64,000 nucleotides of DNA, taken from positions 1 through 64,000 of the forward strand of contig CAJNDT010004868.1 in assembly GCA_905221615.1 (NCBI GenBank). The letters are read 5' to 3'. Source of the DNA: Symbiodinium sp. CCMP2592 (taxonomy: Eukaryota; Sar; Dinophyceae; Suessiales; Symbiodiniaceae). Of the stretch, positions 21,345 through 31,042 are shown in pieces. How positions within the stretch are numbered: the stretch's first letter is position 1; each line of letters begins with the position of its first letter. The notes beneath the pieces were generated by a model, which saw only the letters and a program-made list of their open reading frames with translations, had not been told where the DNA came from and made no database searches. A program made the translations under genes and the position numbers.

Positions 21345-22973
21345 TCAGACCTTCCAAAAAACAAGAAGTGCTTCCGGGATGAAACATGAGGAGCGAAAGA
21401 CCCATCTGCCATCTTTGGCACGGGCAACATCACGAATGTAACTGCAGGAATGGTCACCCTCAACTCCTCCCATGGGGATCCTTGAATGGGGGGGCGTGAG
21501 GGACCCTTGGCGATTAAAAGCAGACCCAAAGATGCACAACGGACGCTCACTCAGAATGCCACCGTACTTGGACGCAGCCTCTTGTGCTTGTTCTGCATCT
21601 GAAGTGTGAGCCCTAGCATAGAAGGAGATCGGTGGACACCACATGCTGTCACGAGCATCCCAATACGAGGGTCGAATTGTTCCCTCAAGAAGGATAGACG
21701 CGGCCCCGGCCACCGTTGTGTTGTGTGCAGCAGGCATGCGAGCAATCCCTGCTGCCGAGGTCTGCGACTTGATCATGGTCCTCTCAAAGTGGTTGAAGTG
21801 GATGCTCAAACACTTGCACGAACTCGACAAGGAACGAAGCTCAACAGATCGAATGTTTGCAGCTTGATCGGCTGCGGCAATTGCTTGAGAAACATACTTC
21901 AGTGCTGTCGAGTTGACATGCTGAGAAGGAAGTCCTAACAGGCTCATCAGATAGTCCGCAGTGCTTTGCATCAAGGAGCTGGGAACTTGCAACTCAAGAT
22001 TGGCCTGTATCTTTCTCGAAATCTCACATGCCGATTTCATACGGCCAGGGCTGGAACTGATCAAGTGGCGTAGGGTAGTAAACATGGGGTATAATGCGAC
22101 CCAATTGAAGTTGGCTGAATACACTTGAATCAGCTTCGCTTCTTCATCACGCACTTCCAGCCCACGAAGTTCAGGAATCACGAAGAAGTTTGAATCTTGT
22201 TCCCACTCTACTTCCACATGCCCTCTGAGAAGAGATCGATTCCCAAGATGCTCATAAGATTCTTGCAAGGGTTTAACCCGAAAGACGTAAGTCTGGTCCG
22301 CACTGAGCTGCCACCCTACACGATCAGCATAAGTACCAGGAATGTTATCGCAAATCGCACGAAGTCGGATGCTGTTAGGATCTGCACCAAGAGAAACTCC
22401 GCTTCCATGGACTTGCCGAAGTCGTTTTGAGGGCTGAGAAGAATCATCCGTCTGGACTGTGATGTCTGACTGCTGGCTCTGACCAGAAGTTGCTGCATGA
22501 CTTTGTTGGGAAACAACAGTCTGCTGTATGTCGAGCAAATTGTTGAGACCGGCATACACATCTCTGTGACCTCGGACATGAGTCAAGTTTGCCGACATAA
22601 TTGCTGAATATTCAGCAAAATCGGCCACCGAACGAAACGACAGACGGAAACCTGTGCCATCTGCATGAAGAGTGATAGCTGGTGGAACATCTTGCTGTGG
22701 AACAGGTCGATCACTTACAGCACGTACGGCTGCAGAGGTAGGAGCTACATCTGCTGTTCCCAATCCAACATTGCATGCAGAAGAGATCGGCAAAGATGAC
22801 GAAGATGGCGTCGGGCAAACTGCAGGAGTGGGGGAGGGAAAGCGGGAGGGGGAAGGGGAGGGGGGGGTGGAATCCACTTCGCTGTGGTACCACGAGAGGA
22901 GGGCTGGGCAGCAGTGGGGAGGGGAGGGGGGGGGCAAAGGAGGGAGGGGAGAGGAGATGTCCCGGTACTGCAT
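21345..22973 (-). CDS. element ORF A, 542-residue protein of unknown function
   Basis: The first ORF of the element. It opens with a proline/serine-rich stretch (C/T tract at about 22960-22810), so the true start is uncertain; a Met at 22993 in another frame (MDTSDKGCSTGT) could be used if the tract holds an indel. The middle part (residues ~95-400) is globular-looking. The C-terminus has an HNTTVAGAASILLEGTIRPS segment followed by aromatic-rich sequence, and a later GGILSERPLCIFGSAF. A His-Thr followed by Ala-x-x-I-L-x-x-G is reminiscent of ADP-ribosyl/2'-phosphotransferase-like folds, but this is weak. It could equally be a structural protein. Confidence 0.55.
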   Translation of the reverse strand: MQYRDISSPLPPLPPPSPPHCCPALLSWYHSEVDSTPPSPSPSRFPSPTPAVCPTPSSSSLPISSACNVGLGTADVAPTSAAVRAVSDRPVPQQDVPPAITLHADGTGFRLSFRSVADFAEYSAIMSANLTHVRGHRDVYAGLNNLLDIQQTVVSQQSHAATSGQSQQSDITVQTDDSSQPSKRLRQVHGSGVSLGADPNSIRLRAICDNIPGTYADRVGWQLSADQTYVFRVKPLQESYEHLGNRSLLRGHVEVEWEQDSNFFVIPELRGLEVRDEEAKLIQVYSANFNWVALYPMFTTLRHLISSSPGRMKSACEISRKIQANLELQVPSSLMQSTADYLMSLLGLPSQHVNSTALKYVSQAIAAADQAANIRSVELRSLSSSCKCLSIHFNHFERTMIKSQTSAAGIARMPAAHNTTVAGAASILLEGTIRPSYWDARDSMWCPPISFYARAHTSDAEQAQEAASKYGGILSERPLCIFGSAFNRQGSLTPPHSRIPMGGVEGDHSCSYIRDVARAKDGRWVFRSSCFIPEALLVFWKV

Positions 22974-23298
22974 CCTTTGTCTGAAGTATCCATGGCAAAT
23001 TGATCAGCAACTACCGAAAAGTACGGCTCATGTACTCAACTTGCAGCCGAAGACCTGCGACAAGTCACCGGTATAATCAGTTCGGGGAATTCAACCAGAT
23101 CATAACAAAGTCAATGAGAGAATCAGCATTCAGTTTCGGAAAAGGCATTTGGGAAAAACTCACTGAAAGAGTCAGCATGCAAGCATGGATATGAAGTCAA
23201 AGGAAGTCATCCAATGCTTATTCAATCAGTCGGGAAAGTCAGCGCCAGAGCTACCTCTGGGAGACACGGCGCCCATAGGGAATGCCGTTGTGAAGCAC
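22974..23298. other. element leader region, no gene
   Basis: About 325 bases between the right direct repeat and ORF A. No ORF of note and no 11-bp array. If transcription starts in the direct repeat this would be the 5' leader on the minus strand. Confidence 0.4.
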
Positions 23299-23703
23299 AC
23301 TTGACACATCGTGTCGCAGGTCTGGTCAATCAGTGCATATTGCCGAAAGCTGTCAGGAGAAGTCAGAACATGCGATCTGAAGTACTGCATAGAACAAACA
23401 CAAATCACTCATGTAAGACTGACCTATGCAGACCCTCACTCATGACTGTCGCATTAACAGACAAACTCTTGAACAAGAACTGAGTAAGAAACTGACCAAT
23501 GCAAGCCCTCACTCATGACTGTCGCATTCACAGATAAGCTCTCAAGCTGCCACAAGCGTGACCCATGAGCAGCTTTATGCAGGTACAGGTTCACACGTCT
23601 GTGAGCCCATCCAGTCAACATCCATAGCTTCATTGGCGTGGCTAGGATGCGACTGCCACGCCCCCTGCTGCCTAACTCACTCACGTCTCTTGGAAACAGA
23701 GTT
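23299..23703 (-). repeat. 405-bp direct repeat, right copy
   Basis: Nearly identical to 13727-14131 (offset 9572). Visible differences are C/T changes near 23484 and 23671. Relative to the minus-strand ORFs this is the 5' copy and would hold the promoter of a Penelope-type pseudo-LTR. It is followed directly by a (CA)n tract. Confidence 0.9.
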
Positions 23704-23884
<181 letters not shown>

Positions 23885-23924
23885 GCATGTACGAACGTGT
23901 GCATGTATTTATGTACCCATGTAT

Positions 23925-24560
23925 GTATGTATGTTTGCTCTATCTATCTAGCTAGCTATCTGTCAATCAATCTGTCTGTTTATCTATCATCTGTCTTTCT
24001 TTGTCTGCTTATTTGCACACACACACACACACAAACACACACAAACATAAACAAAGACACAGACACAGACACGCACACACACACACACACACAAACTCAC
24101 ACACACACAGAGACAGACACAGACACACACAGACACACACAGACACACACAGACACACACACACACACAGACACACACAGACACACACACAGACACACAC
24201 ACAGACACACACAGAGACACACACAGAGACACACACACAGACACACACAGACACAAACCGACACACACAGACACACACCGACACACACAGACACACACCG
24301 ACACACACCGAGACACACACACACACAGACACACACAGACACACACACAGACACACACAGGACACACACAGACACACAGAGACACACACACACACACAGA
24401 CACAAAGAGACACACACACAGACACACAGAGACACACAGAGACACACAGAGACACACAGAGACACACAGAGACACACAGAGACACACAGACACACAGACA
24501 CACAGACACACGGACACACGGACACACGGACACACAGACACACACCACACGCGGAGACAC
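23925..24560. repeat. compound CACA/CAGA microsatellite
   Basis: A CTAT/CTGT patch at about 23938-24000 is followed by over 500 bases of CACACAGA-type units with CCGA and GAGA variants. Long frames over it on both strands are repeat artefacts. Confidence 0.95.
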
Positions 24561-25359
24561 AAACACACGCATGTGCATGCATGCATGTTGTTATGGATGC
24601 AAACTTGCATGCATGCACGCATGTACTCACACAGACACGCACAGACGATTGTACATACATGTGTACGCATTTTCTTCACTATCGCTGCCTGCTTCATTTT
24701 TTGTTGTGCTGATACTGAGTGCTGATGATTGCAAAGATCACTGCGAGTTTTGTTAATTCCATGGCTGATGGCTGACGTGATTATGACAATGATGATGAGG
24801 CTTTCATCATGATGATGATTTGTTTGTTGTTATGGTTGTTTCAATTTCAATTCCTATCATGTTCTTGGATGGCTACAGTGCCGTTCATTCCTAAAACTCC
24901 TTCTGCTACGACTTTCTGTCTGGTCATGTTCGTGCTTCTGTGGTTGTTGCTGTTGTGCGGTTCCGATGCAATGCTGCCGTGCATGTCAATTCAATTCCAG
25001 AGTGGAGTACACTGTGCTGATCCAGGAGGAGCCTTGCTTGGAGAAGGCCACGGGAGGGGCTTGATCTCTGGGGGGCCTCAAAGCAGGTTTTAGGCTGGGC
25101 TTGGCATTGGGCTCTCGAAGACTCTACGGACGTTCAGCAGTTTCTCCGGGGCGGTTGCCGTGGTTTTTCCGTAGGTCGATACCAGGTCTTCAGCGGTAGG
25201 TCGCACAGACACGCGACTGCGAGTGTGCAACTCCGGAGTCCTTCGTTGCGGGTTGGAACAAGGCCTTGACAGTTGAGCGAATTCTCAGACCTTGTCCCGT
25301 TCCTGCAACCCTGTGTTGTCTGCATGGCATCACGCTGTTGTACTTGCTACTCTCGCCTG
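24561..25359. other. gene-poor stretch
   Basis: Mixed sequence with GATGAT triplets near 24790-24825. The 25012-25060 segment resembles 1066-1110. No convincing exon was found. Confidence 0.45.
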
Positions 25360-25640
25360 CTGCGGCCACTACGACTACTAGGACTACTACGACTACTACA
25401 ACGACTACGACTGCTGCGACTACGGCGACTACTGCAACCACTACGACTGCAACGACTACGACGATTACGACGACTTCTACGACGGCGACGACAATGACGA
25501 CTTCGGCGACTACGACGACGACCGCGACTGTGACTGTCGCTGCGTTACGATTACGGCTACAACCACAGCCACGATTACGGCCACGGCCACCACTACGACC
25601 TACGACTCCGGCTCCTAGGACCGCGACAGCGACTGTTCCT
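25360..25640 (+). repeat. ACT/CGA triplet repeat (Thr-rich frame)
   Basis: About 280 bases of imperfect CTA/CGA triplets. One plus frame (within 25266-25736) reads as a long Thr/Ala run ending LVFGSILEVFSICLHR with a stop. It resembles the Thr-rich stalk exon at 34286-34650 in composition, so it might be a decayed stalk exon. No upstream exon of such a gene is evident. Confidence 0.5.
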
Positions 25641-25939
25641 GCTGCTGCTATGGCTCATACTGCTGCCACGACCAGGATAACTACTTTAGTTTTTGGTTCT
25701 ATCCTTGAAGTTTTTTCAATCTGTCTGCATAGGTAAATGCGAGGAGTGCTCCTCCTCGCTTCATTGTTTTTATTGGAGCGAGTCGTGTGGGTTGCTTTGC
25801 TTTGTTTCCCGTAGTTCGTGTGACTAATATAGGAGCCGGATTAAGAAACCCTAAGTCTTTATCAGGTCCTTTTGTTTTGCAGTTATAGGGTCAGTTTGAA
25901 AATCAGATTCCAAAATTACCATTGCTCATGTTTAGCAGC

Positions 25940-25996
25940 ACGCAGGCGCCGGTGACCCCCGATTGCCCTACAGCCTGGGCCCTCAGTGCCACAGCC
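25940..25996 (+). repeat. dispersed fragment, paired with 27870-27925
   Basis: Shares GCAGGCNCCGGTGACCCC and GGGCCCTCAGT with 27870-27925. A 16-base word, CTACAGCCTGGGCCCT, also occurs near 8749. Either related exons of a decayed gene family or spread fragments. Confidence 0.45.
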
Positions 25997-26504
25997 TTCC
26001 AAGATGGTGCAATTCGAAAGCTCAGAGTTCCGCCTTATCTTGATCGCCTTTTTTAGATAGTCCAGTTCATCACCCAACGCTAGCTTCCCTCGTCTTTCTG
26101 TGGGTGGCGAGGGTCTCGAAGACAGGTGAGCACGTTCTTCCGGCAGGAACGAGACCCCTACAGTCGGAATGCCCAATCGCGTCAAAGTCGGATTGGACAG
26201 GGTCGGAGTCCCGGTAGGCAGGCGGGCAGTCAATTTTTGTCGCCGGGAACCCGCACTGAAGGTTTAGGGAGTTAGGGTGCAGGCGAGTAAGCAAGGGTTT
26301 TCAGATTTCCGTTCAGTTTCGGGACTTGGGAGTTTTCTGAATGAGTGTCGCTACCTACGTCCGTCAAGACACAACAACTTAAGGTTCGCGATTGGGGTGC
26401 TGGATGCCTAGACGGCGGATAGTGGCACCTTGCAGTCAGACCTGCGAGATTCCTGATGAGTCCGGGGCTTCCTAGATCCGTCAAAAGCCACCCAAGACCC
26501 AGAA

Positions 26505-26670
26505 CCCCCAAATCCTAAACTCCTAAACCCTAAACCTTAAAACCCTAAACCCTAAAATCTTAAACCCTGTAAACCCTAAACCCTAAAATCCTAAACCTAA
26601 AACCCTGAACCCTGAACCCTAAGAGCCTAGAACCCTGAACCCTAAACCCTAAAACCCTGAACTTGCCTAA
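26505..26670 (+). repeat. interstitial CCCTAAA-type array
   Basis: About 165 bases of CCCTAAA units with CCCTGAA, CCTAAAA and CTTAAAA variants in one orientation. It is the densest telomere-like tract in the window and lies just before copy B of a dispersed fragment. Confidence 0.85.
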
Positions 26671-26726
26671 ACCCCCTTGGGTTCGTTGTGACAGTCTCGG
26701 ATCGACCGGGAAGCTTCGTCGGCTCG

Positions 26727-26810
26727 CCTCGGCTGAGACCAAGCTGGTTCCCAATGCCCCGGAGCGGCGCAAGAGGCGCTCAGACTTCATGGACGAGGCT
26801 CGCTGCTGTG
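26727..26810 (+). repeat. dispersed coding-like fragment, copy B
   Basis: Close to copy C at 28252-28336 and more distant from copy A at 1380-1452. The shared frame contains LVPNAPERRKRRSDFMDEA. The high similarity of B and C over a coding-like frame suggests a recent duplication or a conserved exon. Confidence 0.55.
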
Positions 26811-26819
26811 ACATGTGAT

Positions 26820-28251
26820 ACTACTGAGTACTGCGGTCGCAACTGATCGCTGTCATATATACGTATTTTAAGCAGAGTTGATCGCAAGTATTATTTCGTG
26901 GTTCAATTATTACTATTACAGGTATTATCACTTTTGTTTTTGATAGTCATTGTTTCCGAAAACCACTCGGAGATTCTGTTCTCTTCAGGTTTTCAAGCCG
27001 CGTAAGCCGCGATACGACGTGCGGCGCACAAGCGTCTAGAGTCCTCGGCGTCCAGCGCGGCGGGTCGCGAGGCGTGGAGGGGTGGGGCGGAGTTCCACCA
27101 AGCGGAGCGCGATACGCGGCGCGGCGCGGGAGCCGGGTCGGGGTTCTGTGATTGTGGGGTCAATGCTTGCCCGGAGACTGCAGACCCACTAACCCTACTT
27201 TTGTGGCTAGGTACAGGAGAAGCCATAAAGCCTGCCTGGGACTAACCTCGCCTCCAAACCTGAACCTCGCCTTCGCACCTGAACCCACGCCCACACGCAT
27301 GCTCTTACTCAAACTTCTCTTCCACTCATGACTTGAGCAACCATCCGCAGTGGCATAACCTTGGTACACTTCTCGATTTGTGCGCCATCTTGGTACACCT
27401 CTCGGTTTGTGCACCTCGGAGTACGCTATACACTTGGAAATAACGATCGTGTCACTGCTTGCGAGCTTTGCTTTTTGGATGGTGTTCGGGTTGCCAGGTT
27501 GACAATGTTATATAATGTGATTATTCTTAGTCTTTTTTGAAGTTATCGGTATGGACACCGATATCAGTATTAACAACTGGGATTGATGGCGAGAAAGGTC
27601 AGAGATTGGTCAGTGTCGTTCACTTTGCTCGTAGGAACAGGTGCGGTCTTTCCGGACTGTGAAATTCAGGCAATGCAGTATGCATGCTAGCGGTTTCACA
27701 GGCGTCAGATTCCGTGCATGTTGTCGCTTGCAGGTGGCACAAGAATTTCTGCTGCCCGGCGTGGGCTGGCCTGCCAAGCCCTCAGCTCCACCAAGCTCTT
27801 GCTTTGGAGTTTTCCTGAGGGTTTTCTTTGATTCCGGTAGTTCTTTGTGACTGCTGTTGCTCATGCTCTGAACGCAGGCACCGGTGACCCCAGATCGCCC
27901 CACGGCCCGGGCCCTCAGTCTCTGGCAACATATCCCGGGCAGCTTAAGGTGTGTAAGGTTTTTGGGTTGAGGGTTCAAGAGGTAGTATTTCGTTTAGGTT
28001 TAGTGGTGTAGCTGTTTAGGGGTTCAGGAATCATGGTTGTGCGGGTGCCCCAAACCCCGGCCCTAAACCCCTAAACCCAAGACCCTCCCCCTTAAGCAAC
28101 TTGGTTCTTTGGTCTGAATGCTTCCTAGCATGATTCCTTGAGGTTCCTGACCACAGCTATACGACGATACGATGTTACGCGCCAAAGCCCCTAAATCCTA
28201 AATCCTACTCCCCTGAACGCTAAGCCCCTAAAGTCTGAGGGCTCCATACTA
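26820..28251. other. gene-poor stretch
   Basis: An extremely GC-rich patch lies at 27000-27140. Telomere-like words lie near 27955-28085. A fragment near 27745-27790 resembles 28608-28650 (shared word CTGCCCGGCGTGGGCTGGCC). No supported gene. Confidence 0.45.
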
Positions 28252-28336
28252 TCCTCGACTCAGACCAAGCTGGTTCCCAACGCCCCGGAGCGGCGCAAGA
28301 GGCGCTCCGACTTCATGGACGAGGTGTGCTGCTGTG
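28252..28336 (+). repeat. dispersed coding-like fragment, copy C
   Basis: The partner of copy B (26727-26810), with few differences over about 80 bases. The frame runs on beyond the shared part but shows nothing recognisable. Confidence 0.55.
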
Positions 28337-28599
28337 GACTATGATGCTTGTTGTTATTCTTCTCTTTACTAGTCACTCCATTGCTGTTATCATAAATGTC
28401 ATGTACAGTGCTACTGAAAAGAGGCCTGCATCTGGAGTTTGGGTGATGCTGAAGACAATTCTGTGCTATGCTTCGTGCTTGTCGAAACGGGTGCCGTCCC
28501 CTATTGATGCAAGTTATGTCACCTGTTGCCCAGTCACAGGTATCGCCTTCCGTCCACGTTCCTAGTTGCAGCTGGCCTTGAAAGAAGTTTCAGAGATGC

Positions 28600-29203
28600 C
28601 AGGCAGAAACGCTGCCCGGCGTGGGCTGGCCGGCCAGGTCCTCAGATCCAGCAAGATCTTGAATTGGCATCGCTTACCCCCGCACCCAAACCGTAAACCC
28701 AAAACCCTATCATGAGTCCCTAGATGGGGAGTCCTCGAAATTAGCGTTGAGGCCTGAGTAATCACAAGCAGGATTAGTTGGGTTCATTGAGACATTTTTT
28801 TGCTTTATTTTCATCCAACCCCTCTGCTGGGTACTGCGGCCCCTACGCCAGTTCGCAAAGCGACTACTGTAGCAGCAGACTCCGAACTTCGCCAGTCGTC
28901 ACGGACCACTCCAAGGATGCGGAACAAATCCTATAGAACCTTACGAGCTCTTATACAACCCTTAAACACCCCACAGAAGCACCAAAAAGCTGATAGAACC
29001 CTTATGACGAGCTGTAGCACCCCCCCTTGGAACCTTTCTGGCATGACGGCGCGACTTCTCGATCCGGCAAACCCCTAAGCCCACAAATCCGAAGTCCCTC
29101 TATCTCTAAACACAAGCCTAGGCCCCAAGCCCTAAACCCTCCTAAATCCGACACCTTACACGCGAAGAGGCCATGAACCCCAAACCCCCTAAAGCCCCCT
29201 AAA
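28600..29203. other. gene-poor stretch with duplicated fragments
   Basis: Contains the second copy of the CCCGGCGTGGGCTGGCC fragment (28608-28650), a block near 28895-28925 resembling 4340-4385, and CCCTAAA-type words near 29100-29200. No gene is supported. Confidence 0.4.
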
Positions 29204-29307
29204 TGGGAGTTTCCGAAAACAAGGGTACCTTATTTTGGGGGTTCTTATATTCAGGATCTTCCTATTTAAGGTTCTATATTAGGGTCCCCTACTTTCGGAA
29301 ACTCCCA
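29204..29307. mobile_element. MITE (TGGGAGTTTC family, second copy)
   Basis: A 104-bp element with 15-bp perfect terminal inverted repeats TGGGAGTTTCCGAAA and further weaker arm pairing (GGNACC). It is flanked by AAA on the left and AA on the right. Shares ends with 4593-4701. Confidence 0.7.
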
Positions 29308-29708
29308 AATCCCCCGCCCTGAACTCGAGTGAAACCTAAACCCGAGGTCTGAAGGGGCCGACCTTGATCGCTTTCCCAGGCACAGGCGGGAACACTGGAC
29401 CTTTTTTTGTCCTACCCAGAGACTCCAAGATCCCGTAGTTCACAGGAATACACCCGCGATCACACCAGGGATCCGAGCATGATGCAAAGGTCTCTTCCTT
29501 GATCAAGGGGGTTTGCAGGCTCTGGGTAAGCCCGAAGATGCCAGACCGGAACCTTAACCCCCCCATCCCACAGAAGCCTTACCGGAAAGCTGTGGCTTTT
29601 TCTCTGGGAGCCGGGATTCTGAAGCTTTGATGCGCCTCTGGGAGCCCGAAGGTTTCGACTTCCTAGAAGGGGCTGAGAAGGATTGCGTGAGGGTGCTGTA
29701 AGCGTACC

Positions 29709-29786
29709 TTTGGTTAGTAAGGAATGGAAGAATGGTAGTAATGGTAGTTACAATTGCACCCCATTCCTCCATTCCCTAATAACCAA
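29709..29786. mobile_element. small hairpin element
   Basis: Two 26-base arms with about 23 matching positions form an inverted repeat around a ~26-base loop. The outer end reads TTGGTTA. No coding capacity. It is not obviously related to the TGGGAGTTTC family. Confidence 0.5.
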
Positions 29787-29799
29787 CAGTAAGTATAAG

Positions 29800-30340
29800 A
29801 GCTTGCAGCTTTTTGGGTGGGTTTTGAGGTTGGGGTTTCGGACAGGGGCTCGAGGTGCAGTGGATTTGGGTACAGATTGCTGCGTTTCCCCAGGCGTCTG
29901 TGGCATCCTCCATGTGTCTGCAAGTACTGACTCAGCATTCTGTGTGTGTTTTTTTTGGTGGTGCAGGCTGCCAGCCCCAAGCAAGAAGCATGGGATGCTT
30001 GCCCTTAACCTATAAGTAAGGTAAAGCCAAAATCATAGTGCCCAAAGAAGTCAGTGGCCTAGGCACCTGTTTTTTGTCATCTCGCGAGCCTGCATACCTC
30101 TGTGTCACTATGATACCTCCAAGGCAGGGTGGAGTCGGTAGTTGTGACCCGCTTAGGAGCCTCATGAACCAGTCGTAGATTAAGTTAAACAAACCAGAAT
30201 GCTACACATGCAGATGACTTCGAGCGGTTGCTGATATTCGTTGCTCTGCCGACTTCACCAGGGGAGGGGAGGCTGCAGTGACAGGGACGGGGCAGACGTG
30301 ACATGGGGGCCGCTGCTTCGAAAACACACCGCCGCTGGCA
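29800..30340 (+). repeat. segmental duplicate, copy 2 (paralogue of 3640-4760)
   Basis: Carries the same ordered blocks as copy 1 but lacks the MITE: the block around AGGGGAGGGGAGGCT at about 30259 is followed directly by GTGACATGG at about 30296. No supported ORF. Confidence 0.6.
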
Positions 30341-31042
30341 CAGGCTAGTTCTCCTAGTAAAACCCTGTTGCCCTTTTTACTTTGGGGTTCCGAATTGTAG
30401 GAAAACGGGTGCCCTTAGATTTAAGGGGCTGCTGGCGAGCCTAGCAGGCCAGACTTGAAGGCTCCACGGCAGTTCCTGGGCTTTGGGCATAGAGTTGGCA
30501 GGTCGTGCGCAGGGCTAAACCCTAAACGCCAACAAAGCCTTAAGCACTACCGCCGAAACCCGAAACCGTTTGTTCTGCACGCAGTCGCGGGCTCCCAAGC
30601 AGATGCCATAAGGGGTAGCGTCCCAAAGTACGAGATCGACTCTTTAGTTCCTGCCGGGCGCCTGGGACACGTACTGGCCCACTGTTATAGGATGTCTAAG
30701 TGCATTTTGGATGCGGAGTTGACCCGGTCTCGAGTTCCATGTCGTGCCAGTATCACCCGTGCGAAAGAGTTGTTCGTGGCAGAGGGCGTGGAGGGATGCA
30801 AGCTGGCTAAGAGTGGAAGCCATCCGTTGAGGTCATTCGGCAACAATGCAAAACCGAAAACCAAGTTAAACACCTGAGGTCAGACAGTTCTACGCCAGCC
30901 GGAGCTACACGTCGTACGTGCAGGCCTCGCGGGTGCAGCCTAAGAGAATTCTGAAGCCTTTGTTCTTGACCAGCTGTTGCAGTACTATGCAGCCATTTGA
31001 GGTATTTTGAAGTTTTCAGCGGTGCGAAAGCACAAAGCAGAT
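30341..31042. other. region upstream of the LVIVD-repeat gene
   Basis: An open frame at 30455-30877 (140 residues, basic) has no recognisable motif and its first part includes a telomere-like word; I do not support it as a gene. The promoter of the next gene is presumably here, but no element is identifiable. Confidence 0.4.

Larger units (their letters stand above)
13727..23703 (-). mobile_element. 10-kb multi-ORF retroelement with GIY-YIG/RT, Penelope-like
   Basis: The element is delimited by 405-bp direct repeats (13727-14131 and 23299-23703). All its ORFs run on the minus strand in this order: ORF A (22973-21345), ORF B (21011-19851), RT (19766-17103), ORF D (16968-15744), ORF E (15518-14958), ORF F (14709-14233). 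Three intergenic gaps hold 11-bp-period repeat arrays. The RT carries an N-terminal GIY-YIG endonuclease, the order known for the permuted (Naiad/Chlamys-type) Penelope-like elements. Direct repeats around one copy match the pseudo-LTRs described for Penelope-like elements, which arise from tandem insertion. A (CA)n tract follows the right repeat. Known Penelope-like elements usually have one or two ORFs, so six is unusual. The near identity of the repeats argues for recent mobility. Confidence 0.7.

Noticed and set aside
13727..23703. LTR retrotransposon (Gypsy, Copia or DIRS type)
   Set aside because: There are direct repeats, but no TG...CA ends, no integrase or tyrosine recombinase, no aspartic protease, and the RT carries GIY-YIG, which points to Penelope-like.
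30455..30877. 140-codon plus-strand ORF
   Set aside because: Basic composition without motif, includes a telomere-like word, and has no splice or neighbour support.
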